From positions 1-57,457 of the forward strand of contig DATLYX010000127.1 of NCBI GenBank assembly GCA_035574295.1: 57,457 nucleotides of DNA, given 5' to 3'. The translations under genes were made by a program, and so were the position numbers. The DNA is from PNAI01 sp035574295 (GTDB lineage: Bacteria > Pseudomonadota > Alphaproteobacteria > Rhizobiales > Xanthobacteraceae). The notes under the pieces are model-generated. The model was given only the letters and a program-made list of their open reading frames with translations, made no database searches and was not told the DNA's origin. Position 1 is the stretch's first letter. Each line of letters starts with the position of its first letter. Of the stretch, positions 16,272 through 24,318 are shown in pieces.

Positions 16272-16868
16272 TTGTCGCAACCTGTTTCACTCTCGGACCA
16301 AAAGAATGCGCTCCGTCGCGAGGCGCTGGCGCGCCGCGACGCGCTGCCCCCCGATGCGCGCGCCGCGGCGGCCGAGGCGGTGGCGGCGCGAAAATTTCCC
16401 GTGCACTTCAAGCCGGGCGTCATCGTTGCCGGCTACTCGCCCATGAAGAGCGAATTCAACCCGCTGCCGCTGATGCGCAAGCTCGCCGCAGACGGCGCAA
16501 GGCTCGCGCTGCCGGTCGTGGTCGGCCGCGGGCAGCCGCTGATCATGCGGGCGTGGGATTTCGGTCATCCGCTTGCGCGCGGCGTATGGGGCATCCGCCA
16601 GCCGCTGCCGAGCGCACCTGCGGTTGAACCGGACATTCTGTTGGTTCCGCTCGCCGCCTTCGACCGCCGCGGGCATCGCCTCGGCTACGGCGCCGGCTAC
16701 TATGACTTGACGATCGCGAAGCTGCGCGCGGCCAAGCCCATTGTCGCGGTCGGCGTTGCCTTTGCGGCGCAGGAAGTCCCGCAAATCCCCCAAACGCCCC
16801 GCGACGCGCGCCTCGATCTCGTGCTAACCGAGCGCGAGGTGATTGATTGCCGAGCCGACCGGCCATGA
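16272..16868 (+). CDS. fau: 5-formyltetrahydrofolate cyclo-ligase
   Basis: A 198-residue enzyme converting 5-formyltetrahydrofolate to 5,10-methenyltetrahydrofolate with ATP. Motifs are KNALRREALARRDAL at the N-terminus, IVAGYSPMKSEFNPLPL, and the family signature RGHRLGYGAGYYD near residues 136-148. The start codon is TTG: an in-frame stop lies 11 codons upstream, the first in-frame ATG is at about residue 58, and the conserved N-terminus lies before that. GAGG is about 10 nt upstream of the TTG. The weak start suggests low expression. It is next to 6S RNA, as in many proteobacteria. Confidence 0.92.
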   Translation: MSQPVSLSDQKNALRREALARRDALPPDARAAAAEAVAARKFPVHFKPGVIVAGYSPMKSEFNPLPLMRKLAADGARLALPVVVGRGQPLIMRAWDFGHPLARGVWGIRQPLPSAPAVEPDILLVPLAAFDRRGHRLGYGAGYYDLTIAKLRAAKPIVAVGVAFAAQEVPQIPQTPRDARLDLVLTEREVIDCRADRP

Positions 16869-16890
16869 AGAGAACGCGACATTTTTGCCA

Positions 16891-17028
16891 TTCCCCCGCG
16901 AGCATCAGCGAGCGGCGGGGAGGGTCGGCACGCGCACCGCGCCGGGGTGGGGGGCTATTTGTTCCCTGCGGAGATTACCTCCCACCCCTGATCCTCCCCT
17001 ACCGCTCGCTTCGCTCATGGGGGGAGGG
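16891..17028. repeat. Palindromic intergenic repeat, family A copy 3 (two arms)
   Basis: Left arm TTCCCCCGCGAGC...GGGGAGGGTCGGCACGC and CCGGGGTGGGGGGC; right arm CTCCCACCCCTGATCCTCCC and CGCTTCGCTCATGGGGGGAG. Sits between fau and the ymdB-family gene, in a gap of 207 nt that otherwise shows only a short spacer before ymdB. Confidence 0.75.
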
Positions 17029-17075
17029 AAGCGTGCGCTTGTCTTTGGCAAACCGTTGCCTGGGTTTCTGAGCCC

Positions 17076-17897
17076 ATGCGCATTCTCTTCATCGGCGATG
17101 TGGTGGGGCGCTCCGGCCGCAACGTCGTGCTCGAACGCCTGCCCGGCCTTATCGTCGAATGGAAGCTCGATCTCGTGGCGCTGAACGGCGAGAACGCCGC
17201 CGGCGGCTTCGGCATCACCGAGGCCATATATCAGGAGCTGCTTGACGCCGGCGTCGATGTCATCACCGGCGGCAATCACTCCTGGGATCAGAAGGAGGCG
17301 CTGGTGTTCATCGACCGCGCCCCAAAACTCTTGCGGCCGATCAATTTTCCGCCCGGCACGCCCGGCCGCGGGGTCGCGCTCGTTGCGGCGCGCAACGGCG
17401 CGCGCGTGTTGGTGATCAATGCCATGGGCCGCATCTTCATGGAGCCGCTCGACGATCCGTTTGCCGCAGTGGACCGCGAGCTTGCCGCCTGCGCGCTCGG
17501 CTCCGGCGCCGATGCCATCGTCATCGACATTCACGCCGAGGCCACCAGCGAGAAACAGGCCATGGGCTATTTTGCCGACGGCCGCGCCAGCCTGGTGGTG
17601 GGAACCCATACCCATGCGCAGACCACAGACCATCGGATCCTGCCCGGCGGCACCGCGTTCGTCTCCGATGTCGGCATGACCGGCGACTACGACTCCATCA
17701 TCGGCATGGCGAAGAACGAACCGCTCAACCGATTTCTGCGTCGGATTCCGCAGGCGCGGTTCGAGCCGGCGACCGGCCCCGCGACGCTGTGCGCGGTTGC
17801 GGTGGAGACCGACGATGCGAGCGGTCTTGCCCGCCACATCGGGCTCGTGCGGCTCGGCGGCCGGCTCGAACCGGCGCGCCCTCCGTTTTGGGGCTGA
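17076..17897 (+). CDS. YmdB-family metallophosphoesterase
   Basis: A 273-residue calcineurin-like phosphoesterase of the TIGR00282/YmdB family, which in Bacillus hydrolyses 2',3'-cyclic nucleotides. The dinuclear metal site is complete: GDVVGRSGR at residues 7-15, NGENAAGGFG around 38-47, GGNHSWDQKE near 65-74 and THTHAQTTD near 175-183. The start MRILFIGD is the only reasonable one. It is followed 100 nt later by the methyltransferase fusion gene. Its cellular substrate in this lineage is unknown. Confidence 0.9.
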   Translation: MRILFIGDVVGRSGRNVVLERLPGLIVEWKLDLVALNGENAAGGFGITEAIYQELLDAGVDVITGGNHSWDQKEALVFIDRAPKLLRPINFPPGTPGRGVALVAARNGARVLVINAMGRIFMEPLDDPFAAVDRELAACALGSGADAIVIDIHAEATSEKQAMGYFADGRASLVVGTHTHAQTTDHRILPGGTAFVSDVGMTGDYDSIIGMAKNEPLNRFLRRIPQARFEPATGPATLCAVAVETDDASGLARHIGLVRLGGRLEPARPPFWG

Positions 17898-17997
17898 ACC
17901 CCGCCCCGCCGGGGTTGACCCCCCTTTACCGCGATGATTCGGTAGGCGGCGATGATTCGCCGGTCAGTGCTGCGTCCGGCAGCGGCGGTCTCCAGCG

Positions 17998-19356
17998 ATG
18001 GTTCAAATCGATCGCAAGCGCGCGCTCCAAAAGCAGACGGATTTCCGCCGTTGGTCCAATCCGCAGGCGTTCGAAATCGCCTGGGACCTGCGCGCGGAGT
18101 TGGCGGCCCAGTTCATTCCCGCCGGCGCGCGCGTGCTCGATCTCGGCTGCGGACGCATGGCGCTGCGCCGCTTTCTACCCGCCGGCTGCGAGTACAAGGG
18201 CTGCGACCTTATCCCGCGCGAGCCCGACACGATCGTCTGCGATTTCAATGCCGGCGAGTTCCCTACGGATGCCGCGCGCGATGCCGACATCGTGGTACTG
18301 CTCGGCGTGCTCGAATATATCGCGGATGTGGACTCTTTCTTCTCCCACCTGCGCGCCGCCAGGCACGACGTGGTCCTCAGCTATTGCCCGATCGACCTCA
18401 CGGGCGATCGTGACCGCGCCGCGCTCGGCTGGTTCAATCATTTTAGTTTTATGGATCTCGCGCAGTTGTTTGACCGCCACAATTTTATCATTCAAACCTC
18501 CGTGCCGGCGGACCAGAACCAGGTGCTCATGAGATTGACGCCAACGGAGCGGTTCTCGCCGGTGACGCCATGCAGCATTGCGGTGATCTCGTATAACGAT
18601 GCCGGCAATTTCGGCGACCGCCTCGGCTATCACATGATCAATTCGCTGCTGCCCGCCGAAGCGGAGGTGCATTATCTCACCTTCCAGACGCTGGCGCAGG
18701 CGCGGGAAAGTTATGATCTGGTCGTGCTCGGCATCGGCAACAGTCTCTTTCAACCGCTGCTCACCGAGAACCTGTTCGACGTCGTGTGTCGCGGCAAGGC
18801 CGCAATCGGCATCTTCGGCACCCAGTTCCGCGAGCTGATCCAGCGCGCCGCGCTCGACCGCCTGCTCGACCGCCTCGACACCTGGTTTGCGCGTTACCAA
18901 GAGGACGTGCTGATATACGGCCGCGGCCGGCACAACGTCGTTCACCTCGGCGATTGGCTGATCGATCAGTTTCCGATGACCAAAGCCACCGACGATACGC
19001 CAGCGAAAATCGGCGACGAAGTCCTCCAGGACCTTCCGCTCGACCGTACGATCCAGGACATCCAGCGCTACAAGAACGTGTTTTCCACCCGCCTGCATCC
19101 GCTGCTTTGCGCGCTCACCTCGGCGGAGCTGGTCGCCTATGCCGAGCAGCCGAGCAAACAGGCGCCCGACATCGTTTCCGGCAAGTTCCGCAGCATGCTG
19201 ATGGACGTGTTCGGCCGCACCTATCCGGAAAAGAAGTTCTTCATCGTCGACCGTCCGGCGGTGGCGCGCTACAAGGCGCGGGTCCATTGCAATGTCGGCC
19301 TTGTCCGCGAGCGCATCGAAAATTTGTTGCGGGCGACGGTCGCGACCACCACCTGA
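17998..19356 (+). CDS. SAM methyltransferase fused to polysaccharide pyruvyltransferase-like domain
   Basis: A 452-residue two-domain protein. Residues about 1-180 form a class I methyltransferase: the SAM motif VLDLGCG is at 46-52, with GCDLIPREPD and LLGVLEYIADVDSF later. Residues about 190-440 look like a polysaccharide pyruvyltransferase (CsaB/WcaK-type): AVISYNDAGNFGDRLG at 195-210, FGTQFRELIQRAAL and FSTRLHPLLCAL near 360-372. Pyruvyltransferases add a ketal pyruvate to sugars from PEP. The gene has no obvious sugar-biosynthesis neighbours; yebC follows 69 nt later. The fused architecture suggests one glycan receives two modifications, but the acceptor is unknown. Confidence 0.72.
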   Translation: MVQIDRKRALQKQTDFRRWSNPQAFEIAWDLRAELAAQFIPAGARVLDLGCGRMALRRFLPAGCEYKGCDLIPREPDTIVCDFNAGEFPTDAARDADIVVLLGVLEYIADVDSFFSHLRAARHDVVLSYCPIDLTGDRDRAALGWFNHFSFMDLAQLFDRHNFIIQTSVPADQNQVLMRLTPTERFSPVTPCSIAVISYNDAGNFGDRLGYHMINSLLPAEAEVHYLTFQTLAQARESYDLVVLGIGNSLFQPLLTENLFDVVCRGKAAIGIFGTQFRELIQRAALDRLLDRLDTWFARYQEDVLIYGRGRHNVVHLGDWLIDQFPMTKATDDTPAKIGDEVLQDLPLDRTIQDIQRYKNVFSTRLHPLLCALTSAELVAYAEQPSKQAPDIVSGKFRSMLMDVFGRTYPEKKFFIVDRPAVARYKARVHCNVGLVRERIENLLRATVATTT

Positions 19357-19425
19357 CGGCTTTCTGGATTTTCCCGAATTCCCACCCTATAACACAGGCG
19401 TCACGCTCATCGCGCACAACTCGCC

Positions 19426-20172
19426 ATGGCCGGACATTCGCAGTTCAAGAACATCATGCACCGCAAGGGGCGGCAGGATGCCGCGCGGTCAAAACTGTTC
19501 AGCAAGCTCGCGCGCGAGATTACCGTGGCCGCCAAGCTCGGCCTGCCCGACCCCAATCACAATCCGCGCCTGCGCGCCGCCGTCATGGCCGCGCGGGCGG
19601 AGAACATGCCCAAGGACAATATCGAGCGCGCGATCAAGAAAGCGACCGGCGGCGATTCCGAGCAGTACGAAGAAACCCGCTACGAGGGCTACGGCCCCGG
19701 CGGCGTGGCCATCATCGTCGAGGTGTTGACCGACAACCGCAACCGCACCGCGGGCGAAGTGCGCGCCACCTTCACCAAGAGCGGCGGCAATCTGGCCGAG
19801 CCAGGCGCGGTGTCGTTCATGTTCGACCGTGTCGGCCTCATCGAATACCCGCCGGAAGTCGCCACCTCCGACGAGATGCTCGATGCAGCCATCGAGGCCG
19901 GCGCCGACGACGTGGTGTCGAGCCCCGCCGGGCACGAGGTCTATGCGGCGCAAAGCTCCTTCCACGAGGTGCAGAAGGCGCTCGAGGCACGCTTCGGCGA
20001 GCCGCGCAAAGCCGGCCTGGTCTGGAAGCCGCAGAGCACCGTCAAGGTGAACGATGAGCAGGGAGAGAAGCTGCTGCGCCTGCTCGAAAGCCTCAACGAC
20101 CACGACGACGTGCAGAACGTATACGCGAACTTCGAAGTCTCTGACGCGCTCATGGCCAAGATGAGCCACTGA
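19426..20172 (+). CDS. yebC: YebC/PmpR family protein
   Basis: A 248-residue YebC-family protein. It begins MAGHSQFKNIMHRKGRQDAA and carries ARAENMPKDNIERAIKKATGG and EGYGPGGVAIIVEVLTDNRN, the family signatures. Members were annotated as transcriptional regulators, and recent work ties them to translation of difficult (for example proline-rich) sequences. It lies upstream of ruvCAB in many bacteria; here an LVIVD protein and a flavoprotein gene on the opposite strand intervene. Confidence 0.95.
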   Translation: MAGHSQFKNIMHRKGRQDAARSKLFSKLAREITVAAKLGLPDPNHNPRLRAAVMAARAENMPKDNIERAIKKATGGDSEQYEETRYEGYGPGGVAIIVEVLTDNRNRTAGEVRATFTKSGGNLAEPGAVSFMFDRVGLIEYPPEVATSDEMLDAAIEAGADDVVSSPAGHEVYAAQSSFHEVQKALEARFGEPRKAGLVWKPQSTVKVNDEQGEKLLRLLESLNDHDDVQNVYANFEVSDALMAKMSH

Positions 20173-20180
20173 GAGCAGCG

Positions 20181-21434
20181 TCAGCCGCCGTACTCCAGGA
20201 TGAACAGGCCGGCGTTGTAGTCGGTGGAATAGATCAGGCCCTGGGCATCCACGAACACGTCCGCGGACTGAATGACGCGCGCGCGGTTCGGCCGGTGATC
20301 CATCATGCGCGTAGGGGGCGGTGGCACCCAGACGCCGACCTCGACCGGCCGCCGCGCATCGCGGATGTCGAACACCCGCACGCCGGCGTTCTGGTAGGTG
20401 GCGAAGATCAATTCCGAGCTGATGAACGTGCCGGGCCGGTTCTCGTGGATATTGTGCGGCCCAAAATGCCCGCCCTTGCTCTTGTAGTCGGCCTCGCTCG
20501 GCTGCGGGAACGTGGCGATGATGGTGGGATTGGATTTGTCGCGATTGTCGAGCACCCAGATGTTCTTCACCCCGTCCTCCTGGTGGTCGAGCACCGCCTC
20601 ATCGAGCACGATCAAGAGCTCGCGGTCGGGCAGGGGGAGGCAATTGTGCGTGCCGCCGCCGAACGGCGGCACCCCGTCCTTGTGAAAAATGAGCTTGGGC
20701 CGCGCGCGGTCGGCCACATCGAGCACCACCATGCCGGCGTCGCGCCAGGCGGCGTAGGCCACATCGGCGTGCACGATCGCATGGTGCAGTCCGAAGCGGC
20801 TGCTCGGCGGCCAGCTCGGCGTCTCGCCCGCCGCCTGGTTCATCCCCGGAATCCACCAGCGACCCACCTCCTGCGGCTGCTTGGGATCGCTCATGTCGAT
20901 GGTGGTGAAGATGTAGTCGGTGAACCCGTCGATCAGCGCCGAGGCATAGGCCCAGCGGCCGCCGGTGTACCAGACGCGGTGGATGCCGCCGCCGTCCACC
21001 GGCATGAATCCGATTTGCCGTGGTTCGGCGGGCTTCGCGATGTCGTACACCGCAAGCCCGGCGGTAAAGTCGCGCGCCGCCGGCTTCGCCGCTGCGGTGC
21101 CGACCACCTTGCCGAGCTGGCCCTTGTAGTAGGCCTTCTCGTCGGCAAATTCCGCCGCCGCGAACATGTCCTTGGCGTTGATGACGAGCAACAGATCGCC
21201 GTGCGTCTGCAGATGGATGTTCCAGGTGTTCGGCGGCGCTGCAATGTAGTTGACCGCGCGCGGATTTTTGGGGTCGCGCACGTCGATGACGGAGAATCCC
21301 TTTGAGAACATGTGGCCCACGTAGGCGTAGCCGCGATGCACCATCACCTGCACGCCGTCCGGCCGCCCGCCCTGGTCGGAATAGCCGACGATTCGCATGT
21401 TCCGCGCGTAATCGGGCTTGGGAAGTTCGGTCAT
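20181..21434 (-). CDS. LVIVD-repeat beta-propeller protein
   Basis: A 417-residue protein with repeated FSVIDVRDPKNPR, LAVYDIAKPAEPR, FTTIDMSDPKQPQ, MVVLDVADRARPK and VRVFDIRDARRPV units. These are the LVIVD repeats of a predicted seven-bladed beta-propeller. There is no clear signal peptide. The function is unknown; homologues are conserved in Bradyrhizobium-like genomes. Its stop lies 9 nt from the yebC stop, tail to tail. The flavin monooxygenase gene lies upstream on the same strand, with repeat copy A4 between them. Confidence 0.82.
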   Translation of the reverse strand: MTELPKPDYARNMRIVGYSDQGGRPDGVQVMVHRGYAYVGHMFSKGFSVIDVRDPKNPRAVNYIAAPPNTWNIHLQTHGDLLLVINAKDMFAAAEFADEKAYYKGQLGKVVGTAAAKPAARDFTAGLAVYDIAKPAEPRQIGFMPVDGGGIHRVWYTGGRWAYASALIDGFTDYIFTTIDMSDPKQPQEVGRWWIPGMNQAAGETPSWPPSSRFGLHHAIVHADVAYAAWRDAGMVVLDVADRARPKLIFHKDGVPPFGGGTHNCLPLPDRELLIVLDEAVLDHQEDGVKNIWVLDNRDKSNPTIIATFPQPSEADYKSKGGHFGPHNIHENRPGTFISSELIFATYQNAGVRVFDIRDARRPVEVGVWVPPPPTRMMDHRPNRARVIQSADVFVDAQGLIYSTDYNAGLFILEYGG

Positions 21435-21450
21435 ATGAGCCTCTCGATCT

Positions 21451-21597
21451 TACTCCCCATTGCGGGGAGGGGTCGGGGAAGTCGCGCGCAGCGCGACTGA
21501 GCCGGATGAGGGGGCATCGCAGCGGGTCTGAATGCCGCCCCCTCACCCGCCCCTCGCTACGCTCGGTCGACCTCTCTCCGCAAGCGGGGAGAGGTGT
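21451..21597. repeat. Palindromic repeat, family A copy 4, entering the monooxygenase gene
   Basis: Left arm ACTCCCCATTGCGGGGAGGG with GTCGGGGAAG and GAGCCGGATGAGGGG; right arm CCCCCTCACCCGCCCCTCGC, GCTCGGTCGACC and CTCTCCGCAAGCGGGGAGAG. The last 41 nt (21557-21597) overlap the end of the flavin monooxygenase coding sequence. Confidence 0.8.
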
Positions 21598-22843
21598 AAT
21601 CCGATCGGTACTCCGCGAGAAAATTCGGCACCGCGATCCAGTCCATCATCGCCTCGTCGCTTTGCAAGAGCTCGTACATCTTGCGGTCCGCCTCCGTCTT
21701 CAGCTCCACGCCGAGATGCGTGCCGAGCCGCCGCCCGTGCAGCACGATGGTGTTGCCGATCGGCTGCCGTTCGTCGTTGTAGGCGTTGAGCGCCGCCTCG
21801 ATGTCCTCGTGGTCGCGCAGCGCGCGCGCCAGCGCCTCGGCGTCGCCGCCCGCCTTCGCCACCCCGAACCCCATGTGCGGTCGCGCATTCGCCGCCGCAT
21901 CTCCCACCATGGCGACGCGGCCGAACACGATGCGCGGCGCCGTAAAATCGTAGATCGGGGTGATGAACGGCTGCGGAATCTTCATCACGCAGTCGAGCAG
22001 CACCTCCGGCATGATCTCGCGCGCGTCCGCATACATCTGCGCGATCAGGTCCTTGCGGATGAGCGGGGGTGGCACCGAATATTCGTGCTGCACCCCGTTC
22101 TCGTCGACGCACATCTCCTTCAGCGTCGCGGCATCCGCCACCCGATACCAGATGAAATTGTAGCGCCGGTGCCCGGGCCGCAGATCGTTATTGAACCCGG
22201 CGATCGGATAGGTGATCACCTGCTGCCGTTTCGGCAGGTAGAAGCAGAAGTAGGGAAAGATTTCGCGCAAAGTACGCGGCGCAAGGGCGGCTTCGTTCGG
22301 CGCGCCGCGCCAGATGTAATAGCCGGCGTAGATCGGCTGCAGCTCGGGCGCAAGCTGCGCGCGCACGCTGGAGCGAATCCCGTCGCCGCCCACGAGAATA
22401 TCGGCGTGCTCGACGCGCCCGCCGGAAAATTGTACGCGCACGCCGCGCTCGTCCTGGTCCACGCGCTCGAAATTCCAGCCGAGGTGATAGTGCGCCTGGT
22501 CGATGGTGCCGCGCAGGAGCCGCTGCAGCCGGTCCCACGAGGTGAGAATCTGGCGCAAGCGTCGCTCGCCGGTGACGCGGCCGTTGCGGTCGAGCGCGAT
22601 GCGCTTCTCCACGGTGACGCCGAGCTCGCGCGTGCCCGCCCCGCTCTTCTCCAGCGCCTCGAGCAATTCGGGATGGGTGGTGATCCCGGCGCCGCGCCCG
22701 ACCAGTTCGACCGGCGAGCGCTCGTAGACGTCGCACTCCCAGCCGATTTGCCGCAGAAACGCCGCTGCAAACAGCCCCGACATCGAGCCGCCGATGATCA
22801 CCGCCCTGCGCTTGCGGCGGTGGATAGTGGGTGCTTTGGTCAT
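21557..22843 (-). CDS. FAD-dependent monooxygenase (aromatic hydroxylase type)
   Basis: A 428-residue flavoprotein of the PHBH/UbiH-like fold. The N-terminal dinucleotide motif is AVIIGGSMSGLFAAAFLR (residues 14-31), the middle DG motif is ADILVGGDGIRSSVRAQL, and the GD motif is GRVAMVGDAAANARPHMG. Such enzymes hydroxylate aromatic or other activated rings with NAD(P)H and O2; the substrate is unknown. The last 13 or so residues (TSPRLRREVDRA) are encoded by a palindromic repeat, which also supplies the stop codon. Its start is divergent from ruvC with a 113-nt spacer. It likely shares a transcript with the LVIVD protein gene. Confidence 0.85.
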   Translation of the reverse strand: MTKAPTIHRRKRRAVIIGGSMSGLFAAAFLRQIGWECDVYERSPVELVGRGAGITTHPELLEALEKSGAGTRELGVTVEKRIALDRNGRVTGERRLRQILTSWDRLQRLLRGTIDQAHYHLGWNFERVDQDERGVRVQFSGGRVEHADILVGGDGIRSSVRAQLAPELQPIYAGYYIWRGAPNEAALAPRTLREIFPYFCFYLPKRQQVITYPIAGFNNDLRPGHRRYNFIWYRVADAATLKEMCVDENGVQHEYSVPPPLIRKDLIAQMYADAREIMPEVLLDCVMKIPQPFITPIYDFTAPRIVFGRVAMVGDAAANARPHMGFGVAKAGGDAEALARALRDHEDIEAALNAYNDERQPIGNTIVLHGRRLGTHLGVELKTEADRKMYELLQSDEAMMDWIAVPNFLAEYRSDYTSPRLRREVDRA

Positions 22844-22956
22844 GGCCGGCGCATGCTAGCCACGGAAACTCCCGCTTTCGAGTGGCTTTGCCGCATGATG
22901 GCCCGGCATGGAGAGCAGACTGGTCGGAGTCGCCGCGCGGCGTTATCACGGTGACC

Positions 22957-23466
22957 ATGGTGGGCGGACCGATTCGCATCCTCGGCATCGACCCCGGCTT
23001 GCGACGCACCGGCTGGGGCGTGATCGAGACTTTTGGCAACCGGCTCTCGTTCGTCGCCTGCGGCTCGCTCCTGACCGACGGGAAGGCTGACCTGTCAATG
23101 CGGCTGGTCGAGATTTATGGCGGGCTTGCCCGCGTCGTGGAGAAATTTTGCCCGACGGAGGCTGCGGTCGAGGCGACCTTCGTGAACAAGGATGCCTCCG
23201 CCACGTTGAAACTCGGCCAGGCGCGCGGCGTGGCACTGCTGGTTCCGGCGCAAGCCGGCATCCCGGTGTCCGAATATGCGCCGAACCTGGTGAAGAAGAC
23301 CATCGTGGGTGGGGGGCACAGCGAGAAGGCTCAAGTTCGCATGATGATCGGCGTGCTTCTGCCCAAGGCCGACCCGCAGAGCGAAGACGCCGCCGATGCG
23401 CTCGCCGTCGCCGTCACCCACGCTCACCACCGGCAGAGCGCCGTACTCAGGGTGGCCGCACGATGA
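22957..23466 (+). CDS. ruvC: Holliday junction endonuclease RuvC
   Basis: A 169-residue resolvase that nicks Holliday junctions symmetrically in a Mg2+-dependent way. The acidic catalytic residues are visible: Asp12 in GIDPGLRRTGWG, Glu72 in AAVEATFVNKD, and Asp144 and Asp147 in EDAADALAVAVTHAH. The open frame extends 42 codons upstream, but MVGGPIRILGIDPG is the family start. Its TGA overlaps the ruvA ATG (ATGA), so RuvC and RuvA are translationally coupled. Confidence 0.96.
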   Translation: MVGGPIRILGIDPGLRRTGWGVIETFGNRLSFVACGSLLTDGKADLSMRLVEIYGGLARVVEKFCPTEAAVEATFVNKDASATLKLGQARGVALLVPAQAGIPVSEYAPNLVKKTIVGGGHSEKAQVRMMIGVLLPKADPQSEDAADALAVAVTHAHHRQSAVLRVAAR

Positions 23467-24080
23467 TCGGCAAGCTCAGGGGCGTCATCGACTCCTACGG
23501 CGAGGATCATATCGTACTCGACGTGAACGGCGTCGGTTATCTCGTGTATTGTTCCGGCCGCACGTTGCAGGCGCTGCCCGCACAGGGCGAAACCGTCACG
23601 CTTGCGATCGAGACTCTCGTGCGCGAGGACCAGATCAGCCTCTACGGCTTCCTCACCGACGCCGAGCGCGAATGGTTCCGCCTCTTGCAGACCGTGCAGG
23701 GCGTCGGCGCCAAGGTTGCGCTTTCCGTGCTCGGCACGCTGAAACCCGCCGATCTCGCGACCGCCATCGCCATGGGAGACAAGGCCGCGATCAAGCGCGC
23801 CCCCGGCGTCGGCCAGAAGGTCGCCGAGCGCATCGTCACCGAACTGAAAGACAAGGCGCCCGCCTACACCGCGCTAGATCCCGCGGTGGTCCGGCTCTCC
23901 GGCGCGGTCGAGGAGAAGCGGGCGCCGCAGCCGATGCTCGACGCAGTGTCCGCGCTCGTCAACCTCGGCTACGGTCAGCCGCAGGCCGCCGCGGCAATCG
24001 CCGCTGCAGCTCGCGTCGCCGGCGACGGCGCGGAGACCAAGCAACTCATCCGGCTCGGCCTGAAGGAGTTGGCCAAGTGA
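23463..24080 (+). CDS. ruvA: Holliday junction branch migration protein RuvA
   Basis: A 205-residue RuvA that binds four-way junctions and loads RuvB. The N-terminal OB domain starts MIGKLRGVIDSYGEDHIVLD. Helix-hairpin-helix motifs are at LLQTVQGVGAKVALSVLG and IKRAPGVGQKVAERIVTELK, and the C-terminal RuvB-contacting domain ends GLKELAK. It overlaps ruvC by 4 nt. A 187-nt palindromic repeat separates it from ruvB, which is unusual for this tightly packed operon. Confidence 0.97.
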   Translation: MIGKLRGVIDSYGEDHIVLDVNGVGYLVYCSGRTLQALPAQGETVTLAIETLVREDQISLYGFLTDAEREWFRLLQTVQGVGAKVALSVLGTLKPADLATAIAMGDKAAIKRAPGVGQKVAERIVTELKDKAPAYTALDPAVVRLSGAVEEKRAPQPMLDAVSALVNLGYGQPQAAAAIAAAARVAGDGAETKQLIRLGLKELAK

Positions 24081-24108
24081 TGACGCTGATGACGCGACCG
24101 CGAAGATT

Positions 24109-24295
24109 CACCCTCCCCCTGAAATGGCGGGGCCATCGCATTTGCATTTCCCTCCCCCAGAAAGGGGGAGGGTGGCCGAGCGGAGCGAGGCGGGGTGGGA
24201 GTCATTTTTCGCTGCGCACAGTGATCCCCATCCGCCCGCCTTCACTTGTAGCGCAAGCTTCTGCGGGCGACCTCCCCCTTTCAGGGGGAGGTGAC
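24109..24295. repeat. Palindromic repeat, family A copy 5, between ruvA and ruvB
   Basis: Two modules: CCCTCCCCCTGAAATGGCGG then CCCTCCCCCAGAAAGGGGGA, followed by GTGGCCGAGCGGAGCGAGGC and CGGGGTGGGAGTC; then the mirrored CCCCATCCGCCCGCC, GCGCAAGCTTCTGCGGGCGA and CCTCCCCCTTTCAGGGGGAG. It breaks an operon whose genes are normally adjacent, so it could affect RuvA to RuvB ratios through an mRNA hairpin. Confidence 0.8.
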
Positions 24296-24318
24296 GGACT
24301 GCGTTGCGAAGACTCGCC

